Shown: piece by piece, positions 12,262-19,367 of the stretch
Numbering within the stretch: position 1 is the first letter of the stretch
How the letters are laid out: each line of letters opens with the position of its first letter
From: a virus
Reading direction: 5' to 3' (one strand)
IMG/VR virus record: IMGVR_UViG_3300028909_000075
Span: 1-21,772 of that record
Length of the DNA stretch: 21,772 bases
Translations under genes and position numbers: made by a program
The notes under the pieces: generated by a model
What the model was told of the DNA's origin: nothing
The model's database searches: none
Seen by the model: the letters and a program-made list of their open reading frames with translations, nothing else

Positions 12262-13518
12262 TTGAGAATTAATTTTAGAAGTATGTTTAAGTCAATCTTT
12301 AATGTAGAAGACTTCCAAGGGAACGTGGCTGATAAACCGTATACAATGTTTCGGCAATTGAACAATTCCGATAATGTTTTCATACCGTGGGACGGAAATA
12401 GTTATGATGATGCAACCGTTAGAACTTGTATCAATACGATCGCTAAACATGCAGCCAAGTTAAAGCCTAAACATATTCGTCGACAGAACGGAAAAATCAT
12501 TGAAACAGATAGCGTTATCGATTCACTTTTATCGACTCGCCCGAATGAGTATATGAGTACGTATGATTTTATTTACAAGATCGTAAGCCAATTGGCACTT
12601 TATAATAATGCCTTTGTTTATATTAAGAGTGACAGCAAAGGAAATATCATTGGCTTATATCCCTTAAATTATGGTGATGTCGAACTGGTTGAGTTAGACG
12701 CTGTTTTGTATTGTAAGTTTAATTTCTTGAGCGCCGGACAAATGGTAATCCCTTATACAGATATCATCCATATCAGAGACCAGTTCAATCGAGAGGATTT
12801 CTTCGGCGAAACAAACGAACGCCCCTTAAAATCTCCTCTTAAGATATTGAATACGGTTAAACAAGGTCTGGAAAATGCAGTTAAAAATTGTACAAAATTA
12901 CGTGGGATTTTAGAAGTAGTCGGCAACTTAAAACCCGGCGATATCGAAAAAATTAACAAGAATTTTGTTGATTCCTTTTTAGATACTTCTAATTCTACAG
13001 GTATAGCCACTATAGATCAAAAAAGTACTTTTCATCAGTTGACCAGTGATATCCAAACAGCAGATCATTCACAAATGGAATTTATCAGGGATGATGTTTA
13101 CAGATACTTTGGTTTGAATGAAGCCATTATCAAGGGGAATTATACCGAGGATCAATGGGCAGCTTTTTATGAATCAATCATTGAACCTATTGCTATAAAA
13201 TTGTCATTAGAATTTACTTCGAAGCTCTTCACCGAACGAGAAAAGGGTCATGGCAATGAAGTTATATTTACAGCAAATCGTTTGCAATATGCAAGCATGA
13301 AATCGAAAACAACGATGGTACAGGCTTTACTGCCGCAGGGGATTATAACGCTTAATGAAGCGCGTGAAATCTTTGGCTTCTCTGCTGTAGACGATGGAGA
13401 CAAACGACAGGTAAGTTTAAATTTTGTGGATTCGAACAAACAAAATCAGTACCAACTAGGGCAAGCAGATCCTGTTGCTACAGATAACAGTGAGGAAGGC
13501 GAAGAAGAAAATGCATAA
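12262..13518 (+). CDS. Phage portal protein (HK97 family)
   Basis: 418 residues, TTG start behind GAAGGGAGTG. Characteristic portal features include VRTCINTIAKHAAKLKPKHI (about 54-73), LLSTRPNEYMSTYDFI, LALYNNAFVYIK, the LYPLNYGDVEL segment, DIIHIRDQFN, and the late YRYFGLNEAIIKGNYTEDQW and SIIEPIAIKLSLEFTSKLF helices. The dodecameric ring forms the DNA entry vertex of the procapsid and binds terminase and head-tail connectors. The gene end overlaps the protease start by eight bases. Confidence 0.95.
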   Translation: MRINFRSMFKSIFNVEDFQGNVADKPYTMFRQLNNSDNVFIPWDGNSYDDATVRTCINTIAKHAAKLKPKHIRRQNGKIIETDSVIDSLLSTRPNEYMSTYDFIYKIVSQLALYNNAFVYIKSDSKGNIIGLYPLNYGDVELVELDAVLYCKFNFLSAGQMVIPYTDIIHIRDQFNREDFFGETNERPLKSPLKILNTVKQGLENAVKNCTKLRGILEVVGNLKPGDIEKINKNFVDSFLDTSNSTGIATIDQKSTFHQLTSDIQTADHSQMEFIRDDVYRYFGLNEAIIKGNYTEDQWAAFYESIIEPIAIKLSLEFTSKLFTEREKGHGNEVIFTANRLQYASMKSKTTMVQALLPQGIITLNEAREIFGFSAVDDGDKRQVSLNFVDSNKQNQYQLGQADPVATDNSEEGEEENA

Positions 13519-14110
13519 GAAAGAATATCGTTCAGCAGTCATCAGTGCATCAGAACAGCAAGCAGACAATCAGCTCTTAGTTGAAGGATGTGCCGCAGTA
13601 TTTGAACAGGCTACTGTTTTAGCTGAAATTGATGGTGTACAGTATAAAGAAATTATTGATAAAGATGCCTTAATCGGTTGTGATATGTCAGACGTTCCAT
13701 TTAAGTATGATCATAACGATAACTTTTTTGTATTGGCACGTACTCGTAATAAAACATTAAGCCTCACAGCTGATAACATGGGTTTAAATGTCCGTGCCAA
13801 TCTAGCCGATATCACAGCCGGACAAGATTTATATAAATTGATCCAGCGTGGTGACATAGACAAAATGAGTTTTGGTTTTACCGTAGCGCAAGAAAACTAT
13901 GATTCTTTAACTCACACCAGACGAATTTTAAGAATTGATAAAATTTATGATGTATCAGCCGTACCCGATCCGGCATATGATGGCACAAGCATTGATATTG
14001 CAGATGGTGCTGGCGTGAGTGCGAGAGATTGTTTTTCAGGTTATATTGAAGCAGAGAAAATTGCTAAAGAAGAAGCACAACGCAGAAAATTAGTTTTGCT
14101 TACTTTTTAG
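13511..14110 (+). CDS. Prohead (capsid maturation) protease, HK97 type
   Basis: 199 residues from ATG 13511. The frame is open upstream, but that part lies within the portal gene and GAGGAAGG precedes this ATG. The fold signature is VEGCAAVFEQATVL (24-37), H68 in FKYDHND, S120 in DIDKMSFGFTV and the terminal IYDVSAVPDPAYDGTSI (145-161). H68 and S120 correspond to the catalytic His and Ser of HK97-family proteases. It cleaves the capsid protein delta domain during maturation. It sits between portal and capsid protein as usual, though a 213-base gap with a terminator follows. Confidence 0.92.
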   Translation: MHKKEYRSAVISASEQQADNQLLVEGCAAVFEQATVLAEIDGVQYKEIIDKDALIGCDMSDVPFKYDHNDNFFVLARTRNKTLSLTADNMGLNVRANLADITAGQDLYKLIQRGDIDKMSFGFTVAQENYDSLTHTRRILRIDKIYDVSAVPDPAYDGTSIDIADGAGVSARDCFSGYIEAEKIAKEEAQRRKLVLLTF

Positions 14111-14214
14111 ACCTATACAAACTATAGACCAAGCAAAAAAAGTCTCTTAAAACGAATCCTACGAGGTCACTTTTTGGGCTGATTTATTGAAAATTTAATA
14201 CAAATCGAACAAAG

Positions 14215-14238
14215 ACACTATTTCTTATAGTGTTTTTA
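14215..14238 (+). terminator. Intrinsic terminator between protease and capsid genes
   Basis: ACACTAT-ttctt-ATAGTGT (14215-14233) is a perfect 7-bp stem followed by a T-rich tract. It would reduce upstream read-through and set the capsid gene apart. Confidence 0.7.
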
Positions 14239-14249
14239 ATTTTGCCTTT

Positions 14250-14297
14250 TTTGACTGGATAGTCAAATCAAAATGGCTGGATGGCTGGCAATATAAT
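14250..14297 (+). promoter_or_regulatory. Possible capsid-gene promoter/operator region
   Basis: TTTGACT-ggat-AGTCAAA is an 18-bp 7-4-7 palindrome near 14250-14267. It is followed by a tandem ATGGCTGG repeat (14273-14288) and a consensus TATAAT at 14292-14297, 27 bases before the capsid start. No good -35 lies at the right distance, so an activator-dependent or structural role is possible. Confidence 0.4.
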
Positions 14298-14323
14298 AAA
14301 AAATTAATTGGAGTGTTCAAAAC

Positions 14324-15493
14324 ATGGATAAAAGATTAAAAGAAATTATGGATCGTAAAATTGAGATTCGCAAAGCATTGAAAGATGGTTCCGAGCTGGA
14401 TCTGGCAGCAGTCGAAACAGAACTCGCGGCTTTGGAAACAGAAGAAGTCGAACTTCGCAGAAAAGGTGAAATTGCTAATAAAATTAACATTGGTGAAGTA
14501 CCTGTCACAGCGGTACAAAAACCAGAAGAAAAAGAGGTCAGAAAAAATATGGAAGATAAATTTGAATCCATTGAATACAGAAAAGCATTTAAAGATTTTG
14601 TTATTAAAAACTCAGATTTACCAGCAGAATATCGTTCGTCTAGTACAGCCGATGCTAGCGCAGTTATCCCGACCACAGTACTAAATCGTGTCATCGATAA
14701 ACTTACGGCTTCGGGCATGATCTTGCCACTAATCACTCGCACAGCTTATAAAGGCGGTGTTAGTATTCCAATCAGTTCTGTTAAACCAGTTGCGACATGG
14801 GTTGCGGATGGTGCTGGATCTACAGTTCAAAATAAAGCGATGGGAACTTTAACTTTTGGCTATTTCAAACTTCGTTGCGCTGTTGGCGTAAGTTTTACTT
14901 TAGATAATATAGCTCTTTCCGCTTTTGAAAATGCCATTGTTAACAACATTGCCGAAGCTATGGTCATTGCACTTGAAAAATCCATAATCAGCGGTACAGG
15001 AAATGGTCAACCAACAGGTATCCTTGCAGAAACACCTAATGCAAATCAGGTAATATCCGTAACTGCAATTGACTATCCGACCTTAGTTTCGGCAGAAGCA
15101 GCCATCCCTATCGAATATGAAACAGGCGCTGTTTATGTAATGACGAAACAGACTTTTGGTGCATTCTTAAGCATGGTAGATACGAACAAACAGCCAATTG
15201 CCCGTGTGAATTATGGTATCAATGGTGATGCAGATAGAAGCCTTTTAGGACGTAAAGTAATTCTTTGTAACTATTTACCTTCTTATGCAGCCGCAACAGC
15301 TGGTCAAACTTTTGCCTTTATCTTTAAAATGGATGACTACGTTTTAAATACAAATTTTGAAATCGGTATGAGACGTTACGAAGATTACACAACTGACGAC
15401 CAGGTTATGAAAGCAATCATGCTGGCCGACGGTAAAGTCGTTGATAAAAACAGCCTTGTTACTTTAAATATTCCGGCAGCAGCAGCAAAATAA
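14324..15493 (+). CDS. Major capsid protein (HK97 fold, with N-terminal delta/scaffold domain)
   Basis: 389 residues; ATG 14324 follows TTGGAGTG. Residues 1-75 are a charged coiled coil (KRLKEIMDRKIEIRKALKDG, then AAVETELAALETEEVELRRK), the delta domain removed by the protease. The mature shell protein carries RSSSTADASAVIPTTVLNRV, GGVSIPISSVKPVATWVADG, FGYFKLRCAVGVSFTLDNIA, and the LEKSIISGTGNGQPTGIL segment, all typical of HK97-fold capsid proteins of Gram-positive phages. A strong terminator follows. An in-frame internal ATG at 14549 (MEDKFESIEY) lies near the expected cleavage zone. Confidence 0.95.
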   Translation: MDKRLKEIMDRKIEIRKALKDGSELDLAAVETELAALETEEVELRRKGEIANKINIGEVPVTAVQKPEEKEVRKNMEDKFESIEYRKAFKDFVIKNSDLPAEYRSSSTADASAVIPTTVLNRVIDKLTASGMILPLITRTAYKGGVSIPISSVKPVATWVADGAGSTVQNKAMGTLTFGYFKLRCAVGVSFTLDNIALSAFENAIVNNIAEAMVIALEKSIISGTGNGQPTGILAETPNANQVISVTAIDYPTLVSAEAAIPIEYETGAVYVMTKQTFGAFLSMVDTNKQPIARVNYGINGDADRSLLGRKVILCNYLPSYAAATAGQTFAFIFKMDDYVLNTNFEIGMRRYEDYTTDDQVMKAIMLADGKVVDKNSLVTLNIPAAAAK

Positions 15494-15509
15494 ATAAGAC
15501 CTTAAAGTG

Positions 15510-15542
15510 CTCATACCCTTTTCGGGTATGAGTATATTTTTT
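15510..15542 (+). terminator. Strong intrinsic terminator after the capsid gene
   Basis: CTCATACCC (15510-15518) pairs perfectly with GGGTATGAG (15524-15532) around a five-base loop, then TATATTTTTT. It probably makes capsid mRNA more abundant than that of the downstream connector genes. Confidence 0.85.
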
Positions 15543-15560
15543 AAGGGGGACAATAAATAA

Positions 15561-15869
15561 ATGACTTTAGAAGACGTAAAATTATACCTTCGTGTGGATT
15601 CAGACTTAACAGAAGACGATACCTTGATTCAATCGTTAATGGCAGCGGCACAAACTTACATTACCAATCAGACAGGAAAACAATATCTTGTAGATGATGA
15701 GGTCTGGAATTTGGTGATTAAATTATTAGTAAGCCATTGGTACGACAACCGGCAAATTAATTCATCAAAGCCCGGAGTTTTAAGTGAATATCCTCATAGT
15801 GTAACAGCTCTTATTCATCATATTAGTTTATGTAGTGCGTATCCTTATACGGATGGTGAGACCGAATGA
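15561..15869 (+). CDS. Head-tail connector protein (gp6-like)
   Basis: 102 residues; AAGGGGG upstream of ATG 15561. The beginning TLEDVKLYLRVDSDLTEDDT, the helix LIQSLMAAAQTYITNQTG, and the LVIKLLVSHWYDNRQI segment are the diagnostic pattern of the small helical adaptor that binds under the portal (HK97 gp6 / SPP1 gp15 class). The stop overlaps the next gene by four bases. Confidence 0.9.
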   Translation: MTLEDVKLYLRVDSDLTEDDTLIQSLMAAAQTYITNQTGKQYLVDDEVWNLVIKLLVSHWYDNRQINSSKPGVLSEYPHSVTALIHHISLCSAYPYTDGETE

Positions 15870-16204
15870 ACACAGGAAATATGGATAAACGGGTTCAGTT
15901 TTTACAATATAAAGATATAAAAAATAAACTTGGCTTGACGGAACAGGTTCCGATAACAGTACTTAAATGCTGGGCGCAGATTGAACCAGTTAGAGGCCGA
16001 GAATATTACGAAGGTCAGAAAGATCGAACTGAAAACGCCTATAAAATAATAATCCGATATCGTAAAAATTTAAGTGCGGCCATGCTTATTCAATATCAAA
16101 CCCATATCTTTGAAATTCAAAATATCGTAGATCCATATATGGCACACGACACTTTGGAAATTTATTGCAATGAGAAATCACGTGGAACGGGTGTTATGTC
16201 ATGA
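15866..16204 (+). CDS. Phage head closure / head-tail adaptor protein
   Basis: 112 residues, overlapping its neighbours by four bases on both sides. MDKRVQFLQYKD at the start, CWAQIEPVRGREYYEGQK (about 33-50), ENAYKIIIRYRKN and THIFEIQNIVDPYMAHDTLEI match the SPP1 gp16-like / Phage_H_T_join family. These are beta-barrel stopper proteins that close the connector after packaging. Confidence 0.9.
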   Translation: MNTGNMDKRVQFLQYKDIKNKLGLTEQVPITVLKCWAQIEPVRGREYYEGQKDRTENAYKIIIRYRKNLSAAMLIQYQTHIFEIQNIVDPYMAHDTLEIYCNEKSRGTGVMS

Positions 16205-16629
16205 GTTCGGATGATGGCTTTCAGTTCGAAAATCTTGATGAATTTATGAAGGATATTGAATCTGTAGCGAATGAATATCCGGCAACAGCTGAAAAACATT
16301 TACAGAAAATAGGTAATAAATTTAAAAAGATCGTCAAAGAAAAAAGTCCTGATAGTGGTCGCGACCATAAAAACAAACTTAATAAATCATGGAAATCAGA
16401 AGTAAAGGGATATCGGGGCGAAGACTTAGTGTGCAATGTCTGGACAACATCACCACATTTTCATTTACTTGATCGTGGTCATGTACAGAAAGATAAAAAG
16501 GGCAATATCAAAGGATTTGTACAAGGAAAGCACTTTTTAGAAGCTACTGCACAGGAAGTCGAAGCCAATGTTTTACCTAAAGCATTAGAAAAGTTTCAAA
16601 AAGAAATTATAAAAAAATTAGACAGGTAG
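16201..16629 (+). CDS. HK97 gp10-like tail component
   Basis: 142 residues. An N-terminal helical stretch (NLDEFMKDIESVANEYPATA), the basic KKIVKEKSPDSGR, LNKSWKSEV, and the conserved HFHLLDRGHVQ motif followed by GKHFLEATAQEVE are typical of HK97 gp10-family head-tail joining/minor tail proteins. The start overlaps the head-closure gene (ATGA) and tail completion follows. Confidence 0.88.
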   Translation: MSSDDGFQFENLDEFMKDIESVANEYPATAEKHLQKIGNKFKKIVKEKSPDSGRDHKNKLNKSWKSEVKGYRGEDLVCNVWTTSPHFHLLDRGHVQKDKKGNIKGFVQGKHFLEATAQEVEANVLPKALEKFQKEIIKKLDR

Positions 16630-16639
16630 GTGATAAAAA

Positions 16640-17083
16640 ATGCTTAAACAAACTGCTCTACTATCGGCAATCAGCGCCTTAATAGAAACCAAGTATGCGT
16701 ATCCAATATATACAAATGAGATTGTAGAGGGATTCTCGCAGCCGTGTTTCTTCATTAAGTTAATTAAAAGAACAGATACCGAATCATTAAATACAAATAG
16801 CAATGCCTTAAGTATTATTGTCACCTACTTTGCTAGTCCGGATATCAATAAAGAAATAGCTTATTTGGATATGACCGATGATTTAAATTTGATTTTTGAT
16901 ACAGGTTTTCAAGTTAGTGATCGATACCTGCATGTAAAAAACTTTACAGCAGACCGTATTGGCGAGAAACAGGATATATTGCAAGTCACAATACAAATTG
17001 ATTATTTTGATAACACAAATCGGAAAGAACAAATTTACGATTTGATGAAAAAACTAAATTTAGCAGAACATATAAGGAGCTAA
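16640..17083 (+). CDS. Tail completion / tail terminator protein
   Basis: 147 residues; TAGGTGAT before ATG 16640. LLSAISALIETKYAYPIYTN at the start, FSQPCFFIKLI, the beta-rich NALSIIVTYFAS, and the LQVTIQIDYFD strand resemble the small tail-completion proteins that sit between gp10-like and sheath genes in PBSX-type myophages. The assignment relies on order plus these patterns. The last codons are in a terminator stem. Confidence 0.75.
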   Translation: MLKQTALLSAISALIETKYAYPIYTNEIVEGFSQPCFFIKLIKRTDTESLNTNSNALSIIVTYFASPDINKEIAYLDMTDDLNLIFDTGFQVSDRYLHVKNFTADRIGEKQDILQVTIQIDYFDNTNRKEQIYDLMKKLNLAEHIRS

Positions 17084-17108
17084 TACAAAATCGTACTAGC
17101 TCTTTTGT
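17074..17108 (+). terminator. Intrinsic terminator before the sheath gene
   Basis: GGAGCTAaTAC pairs with GTAcTAGCTCT with one mismatch, then TTTTGTT. The left arm includes the stop codon of the preceding gene. Confidence 0.65.
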
Positions 17109-17128
17109 TATAAGAAGGATGATGAAAA

Positions 17129-18220
17129 ATGGGATTAGGATTACCGTCAATTACGATTGCGTTTAAAAGTACAGCAATTACAGCCATTCAACGGTCTCAG
17201 CGCGGAATTGTAGCCATGATTTTACGTGAAGATGACCCGACAACGTTTAAAAGTCCGTACACAATTTACACAAGTACAGATGTTCCGACTACGCTATCAG
17301 CGGAGAATCAGGAACAGATTGGTTTGGCTTTAATGGGATATCAAACACCACCAAGCAAAGTTTTAGTCTATATCGAAGCAACTGCCGCCACGACCTACAA
17401 TGACGTTTTGTTACAGTTGGAAAATGCACGATGGGATTACTTGGTTATTCCAGACATTGCGACAGCGGATGTAATAACCATTGAAACATGGATTAAAACC
17501 ATGCGGAGTACAAAGGATAAAATGGTAAAAGCCGTTCTACCAAATGCTAGTGCGGATAGTGAAGGTATTATAAATTTCACAAATACAAGCATCACAACAG
17601 CCGCAAAAACCTATACGACTGCACAGTATTGCAGCAGAATTGCTGGAATGATTGCAGGTACACCATTGACCATCAGTTGTACATTCGCACCACTCAGCGA
17701 GGTCATTGCTTGCGATTTGTACACAAAGGAACAAATGGATACAAAAATAGGTGCTGGTGAATTGTTCGTTATGTTTGATGGCAGTAAATTCAAAATTGCC
17801 CGTGGCGTTAATTCACTACAAACAACGACTCAGGATAAGTCAGATAGTTTTAAGAAAATTAAATTGATTGATGCTATGGATCTTATTCATGACGATATCA
17901 AAACCACGGCGAATGATTCGTATATTGGTAAGTATTCGAATAGTTACGATCATAAGTGTTTGCTACTTTCAGCCATTCAAGGCTATTTTGATCAGCTTGA
18001 ACTGGACGGAATTCTTGATCCAAAGAAAAATACCGTGGCTATTGATACGGCACAACAACGCGTATACTTGCTTTCAAATGGCGATTATACACAGGCTGAA
18101 CTTGCGGCAATGAAAGATCAAGATGTGAATGCAGCCAATACGCGAGACCAGGTATTTTTAGCAGCAGCCATAAAGATTTTAGATGCCATCGAACAAATTA
18201 AATTAGGTATTTCAATTTAA
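17129..18220 (+). CDS. xkdK: Phage tail sheath protein (XkdK-like)
   Basis: 363 residues; AGAAGGATG upstream of ATG 17129. GLPSITIAFKSTAITAIQRS at the start, GIVAMILRED, the KVLVYIEATA strand, ALPNASADSEGIINFTN, AGMIAGTPL, and the C-terminal lock helices (DLIHDDIKTTANDSYIGKY, then CLLLSAIQGYFDQL and AAAIKILDAIEQI) match the contractile sheath proteins of PBSX-like phages. It polymerises around the tail tube and contracts at injection. Its presence defines the phage as a myovirus. Confidence 0.93.
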   Translation: MGLGLPSITIAFKSTAITAIQRSQRGIVAMILREDDPTTFKSPYTIYTSTDVPTTLSAENQEQIGLALMGYQTPPSKVLVYIEATAATTYNDVLLQLENARWDYLVIPDIATADVITIETWIKTMRSTKDKMVKAVLPNASADSEGIINFTNTSITTAAKTYTTAQYCSRIAGMIAGTPLTISCTFAPLSEVIACDLYTKEQMDTKIGAGELFVMFDGSKFKIARGVNSLQTTTQDKSDSFKKIKLIDAMDLIHDDIKTTANDSYIGKYSNSYDHKCLLLSAIQGYFDQLELDGILDPKKNTVAIDTAQQRVYLLSNGDYTQAELAAMKDQDVNAANTRDQVFLAAAIKILDAIEQIKLGISI

Positions 18221-18223
18221 TGA

Positions 18224-18253
18224 CACGTACTGATTTTTAGTACGTGCTTTTTT
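18224..18253 (+). terminator. Intrinsic terminator after the sheath gene
   Basis: CACGTACT (18224-18231) pairs perfectly with AGTACGTG (18239-18246), followed by C and six Ts. Confidence 0.85.
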
Positions 18254-18282
18254 ATATGAAAAATTATAGGAGTGAATGATAT

Positions 18283-18717
18283 ATGCAAGGAATGACAGCG
18301 AAGCAAGTCATGAATGGCACACAAGGCGAGGTCTGGATTGATGGCGACTATATGGCGCAAATCGTAGAAATGAAAGCACAGGTAACGATCAATAAGACAG
18401 CCGTTTCCATCGTGAAAACGTTAAGTGAACAGTACAAAGTTACTGGCTATACCTGTAAAGGCTCTTTAAAAATGAATAAAGTCAGTTCGTACATGATCAA
18501 CAAAATGAACACAAATATGAAAGCTGGTAAGCAAACCATTTGTACAATCATATCAAAATTAGCAGATCCCGATGCGATTGGCACAGAACGGGTCGTAATT
18601 AAAGATGCCGTCTTTGATGATTTGATTTTGATTGATTGGGCAGCCAAGAAAAATGGTGAAGAATCTTATAACTTTACGTTCAGTGACTGGGATATTTTAG
18701 ATACAGCCGACGAATAA
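18283..18717 (+). CDS. xkdM: Phage tail tube protein (XkdM-like)
   Basis: 144 residues; AGGAGTG upstream. AKQVMNGTQGEVWIDGDYMA, MKAQVTINKTAVSIV, the YKVTGYTCKGSLKMNKVSS strand and the SYNFTFSDWDILD end are diagnostic of XkdM-type tube proteins, which stack as hexamers inside the sheath. It is placed directly after the sheath gene as in PBSX. Confidence 0.93.
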   Translation: MQGMTAKQVMNGTQGEVWIDGDYMAQIVEMKAQVTINKTAVSIVKTLSEQYKVTGYTCKGSLKMNKVSSYMINKMNTNMKAGKQTICTIISKLADPDAIGTERVVIKDAVFDDLILIDWAAKKNGEESYNFTFSDWDILDTADE

Positions 18718-18727
18718 ATCTTACATC

Positions 18728-18747
18728 CCCCACGCTTGCGCGTGGGG
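18728..18747 (+). terminator. GC-rich hairpin after the tube gene
   Basis: CCCCACGC-ttgc-GCGTGGGG is a perfect 8-bp stem. Only ATATTT follows, so it may be a weak terminator or a 3'-end stabiliser for the abundant tube mRNA. Confidence 0.6.
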
Positions 18748-18777
18748 ATATTTAAACAAGAAAAGGAATGATCAAAC

Positions 18778-19367
18778 ATGAGTTTATTAGATAAATTACT
18801 ACAGGCTGATGCCGGAAAGCTTACGGAAAAACCTCATAAAACATATGAAATAAACCGCTTGTCAAAAGCTTTGAAAACTGATTTTATATTAGAATTACAG
18901 GCAATTGATGCACAACGTTACGCCGAAATTCAACGCATGGGTATCGACCTAGGCAAAAAGGGTAATGTTCGGGATGTAAACATTTATGAGATGCAGGTTT
19001 TTACCATTTTAGATGGAGTAAAAGAACCTTCATTAAAAGATAAAAAATTGTTAGAACATTTTAGCGTAAATACTCCAAAAGAATTGGTCACTAAATTATT
19101 TTTATCTGGAGAAATCGCAGATATTTATAACGAAATCAATGAGTTATCCGGTTATGAAAAAGATGATGACGAAGCGGATGAAGAAATAAAAAACTAATTG
19201 AAGCCGATCCGGAAGCACAGCTAATATATTATGCTTGGCGTTTTCATCATATGAAACCGTCTGATATATATTGGCTTCCAGTCGGTGAAAAACAAATTTT
19301 ATATAGCTTTATTCGTTATGAGCTAGAACAAAGAAACAAAGAAAATACCCCTGAAGGGGATGAATAA
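18778..19367 (+). CDS. xkdN: Tail assembly chaperone (XkdN-like) with -1 frameshift extension
   Basis: The unshifted product (18778-19197, 139 residues) is an XkdN-like chaperone: DKLLQADAGKLTEKPHKTYE, INRLSKALKTDFILELQAID, GVKEPSLKDKKLLEHF and TPKELVTKLFLSGEIADIYN. The 0 frame ends with ATA AAA AAC TAA, placing the slippery heptamer A-AAA-AAC at 19188-19194 just before the stop. A -1 shift continues into KLIEADPEAQLIYYAWRFHH (then KPSDIYWLPVGEKQILYSFI) to TAA 19365-19367, giving about 196 residues. The extension has no start signal of its own, so it is expressed only by frameshifting. This matches the G/GT scheme, in which both forms bind the tape measure protein encoded at once downstream. 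Confidence 0.9.
19188..19194 (+). promoter_or_regulatory. -1 ribosomal frameshift site (A AAA AAC)
   Basis: The heptamer is in the correct register for tandem slippage, immediately followed by the 0-frame TAA stop. The -1 frame downstream is open for 57 codons with XkdN-extension-like sequence. Confidence 0.85.

Noticed and set aside
14317-14742. Minus-strand 141-residue open frame opposite the capsid gene
   Set aside because: Antisense shadow of a strongly coding gene; serine-rich translation without a start signal.
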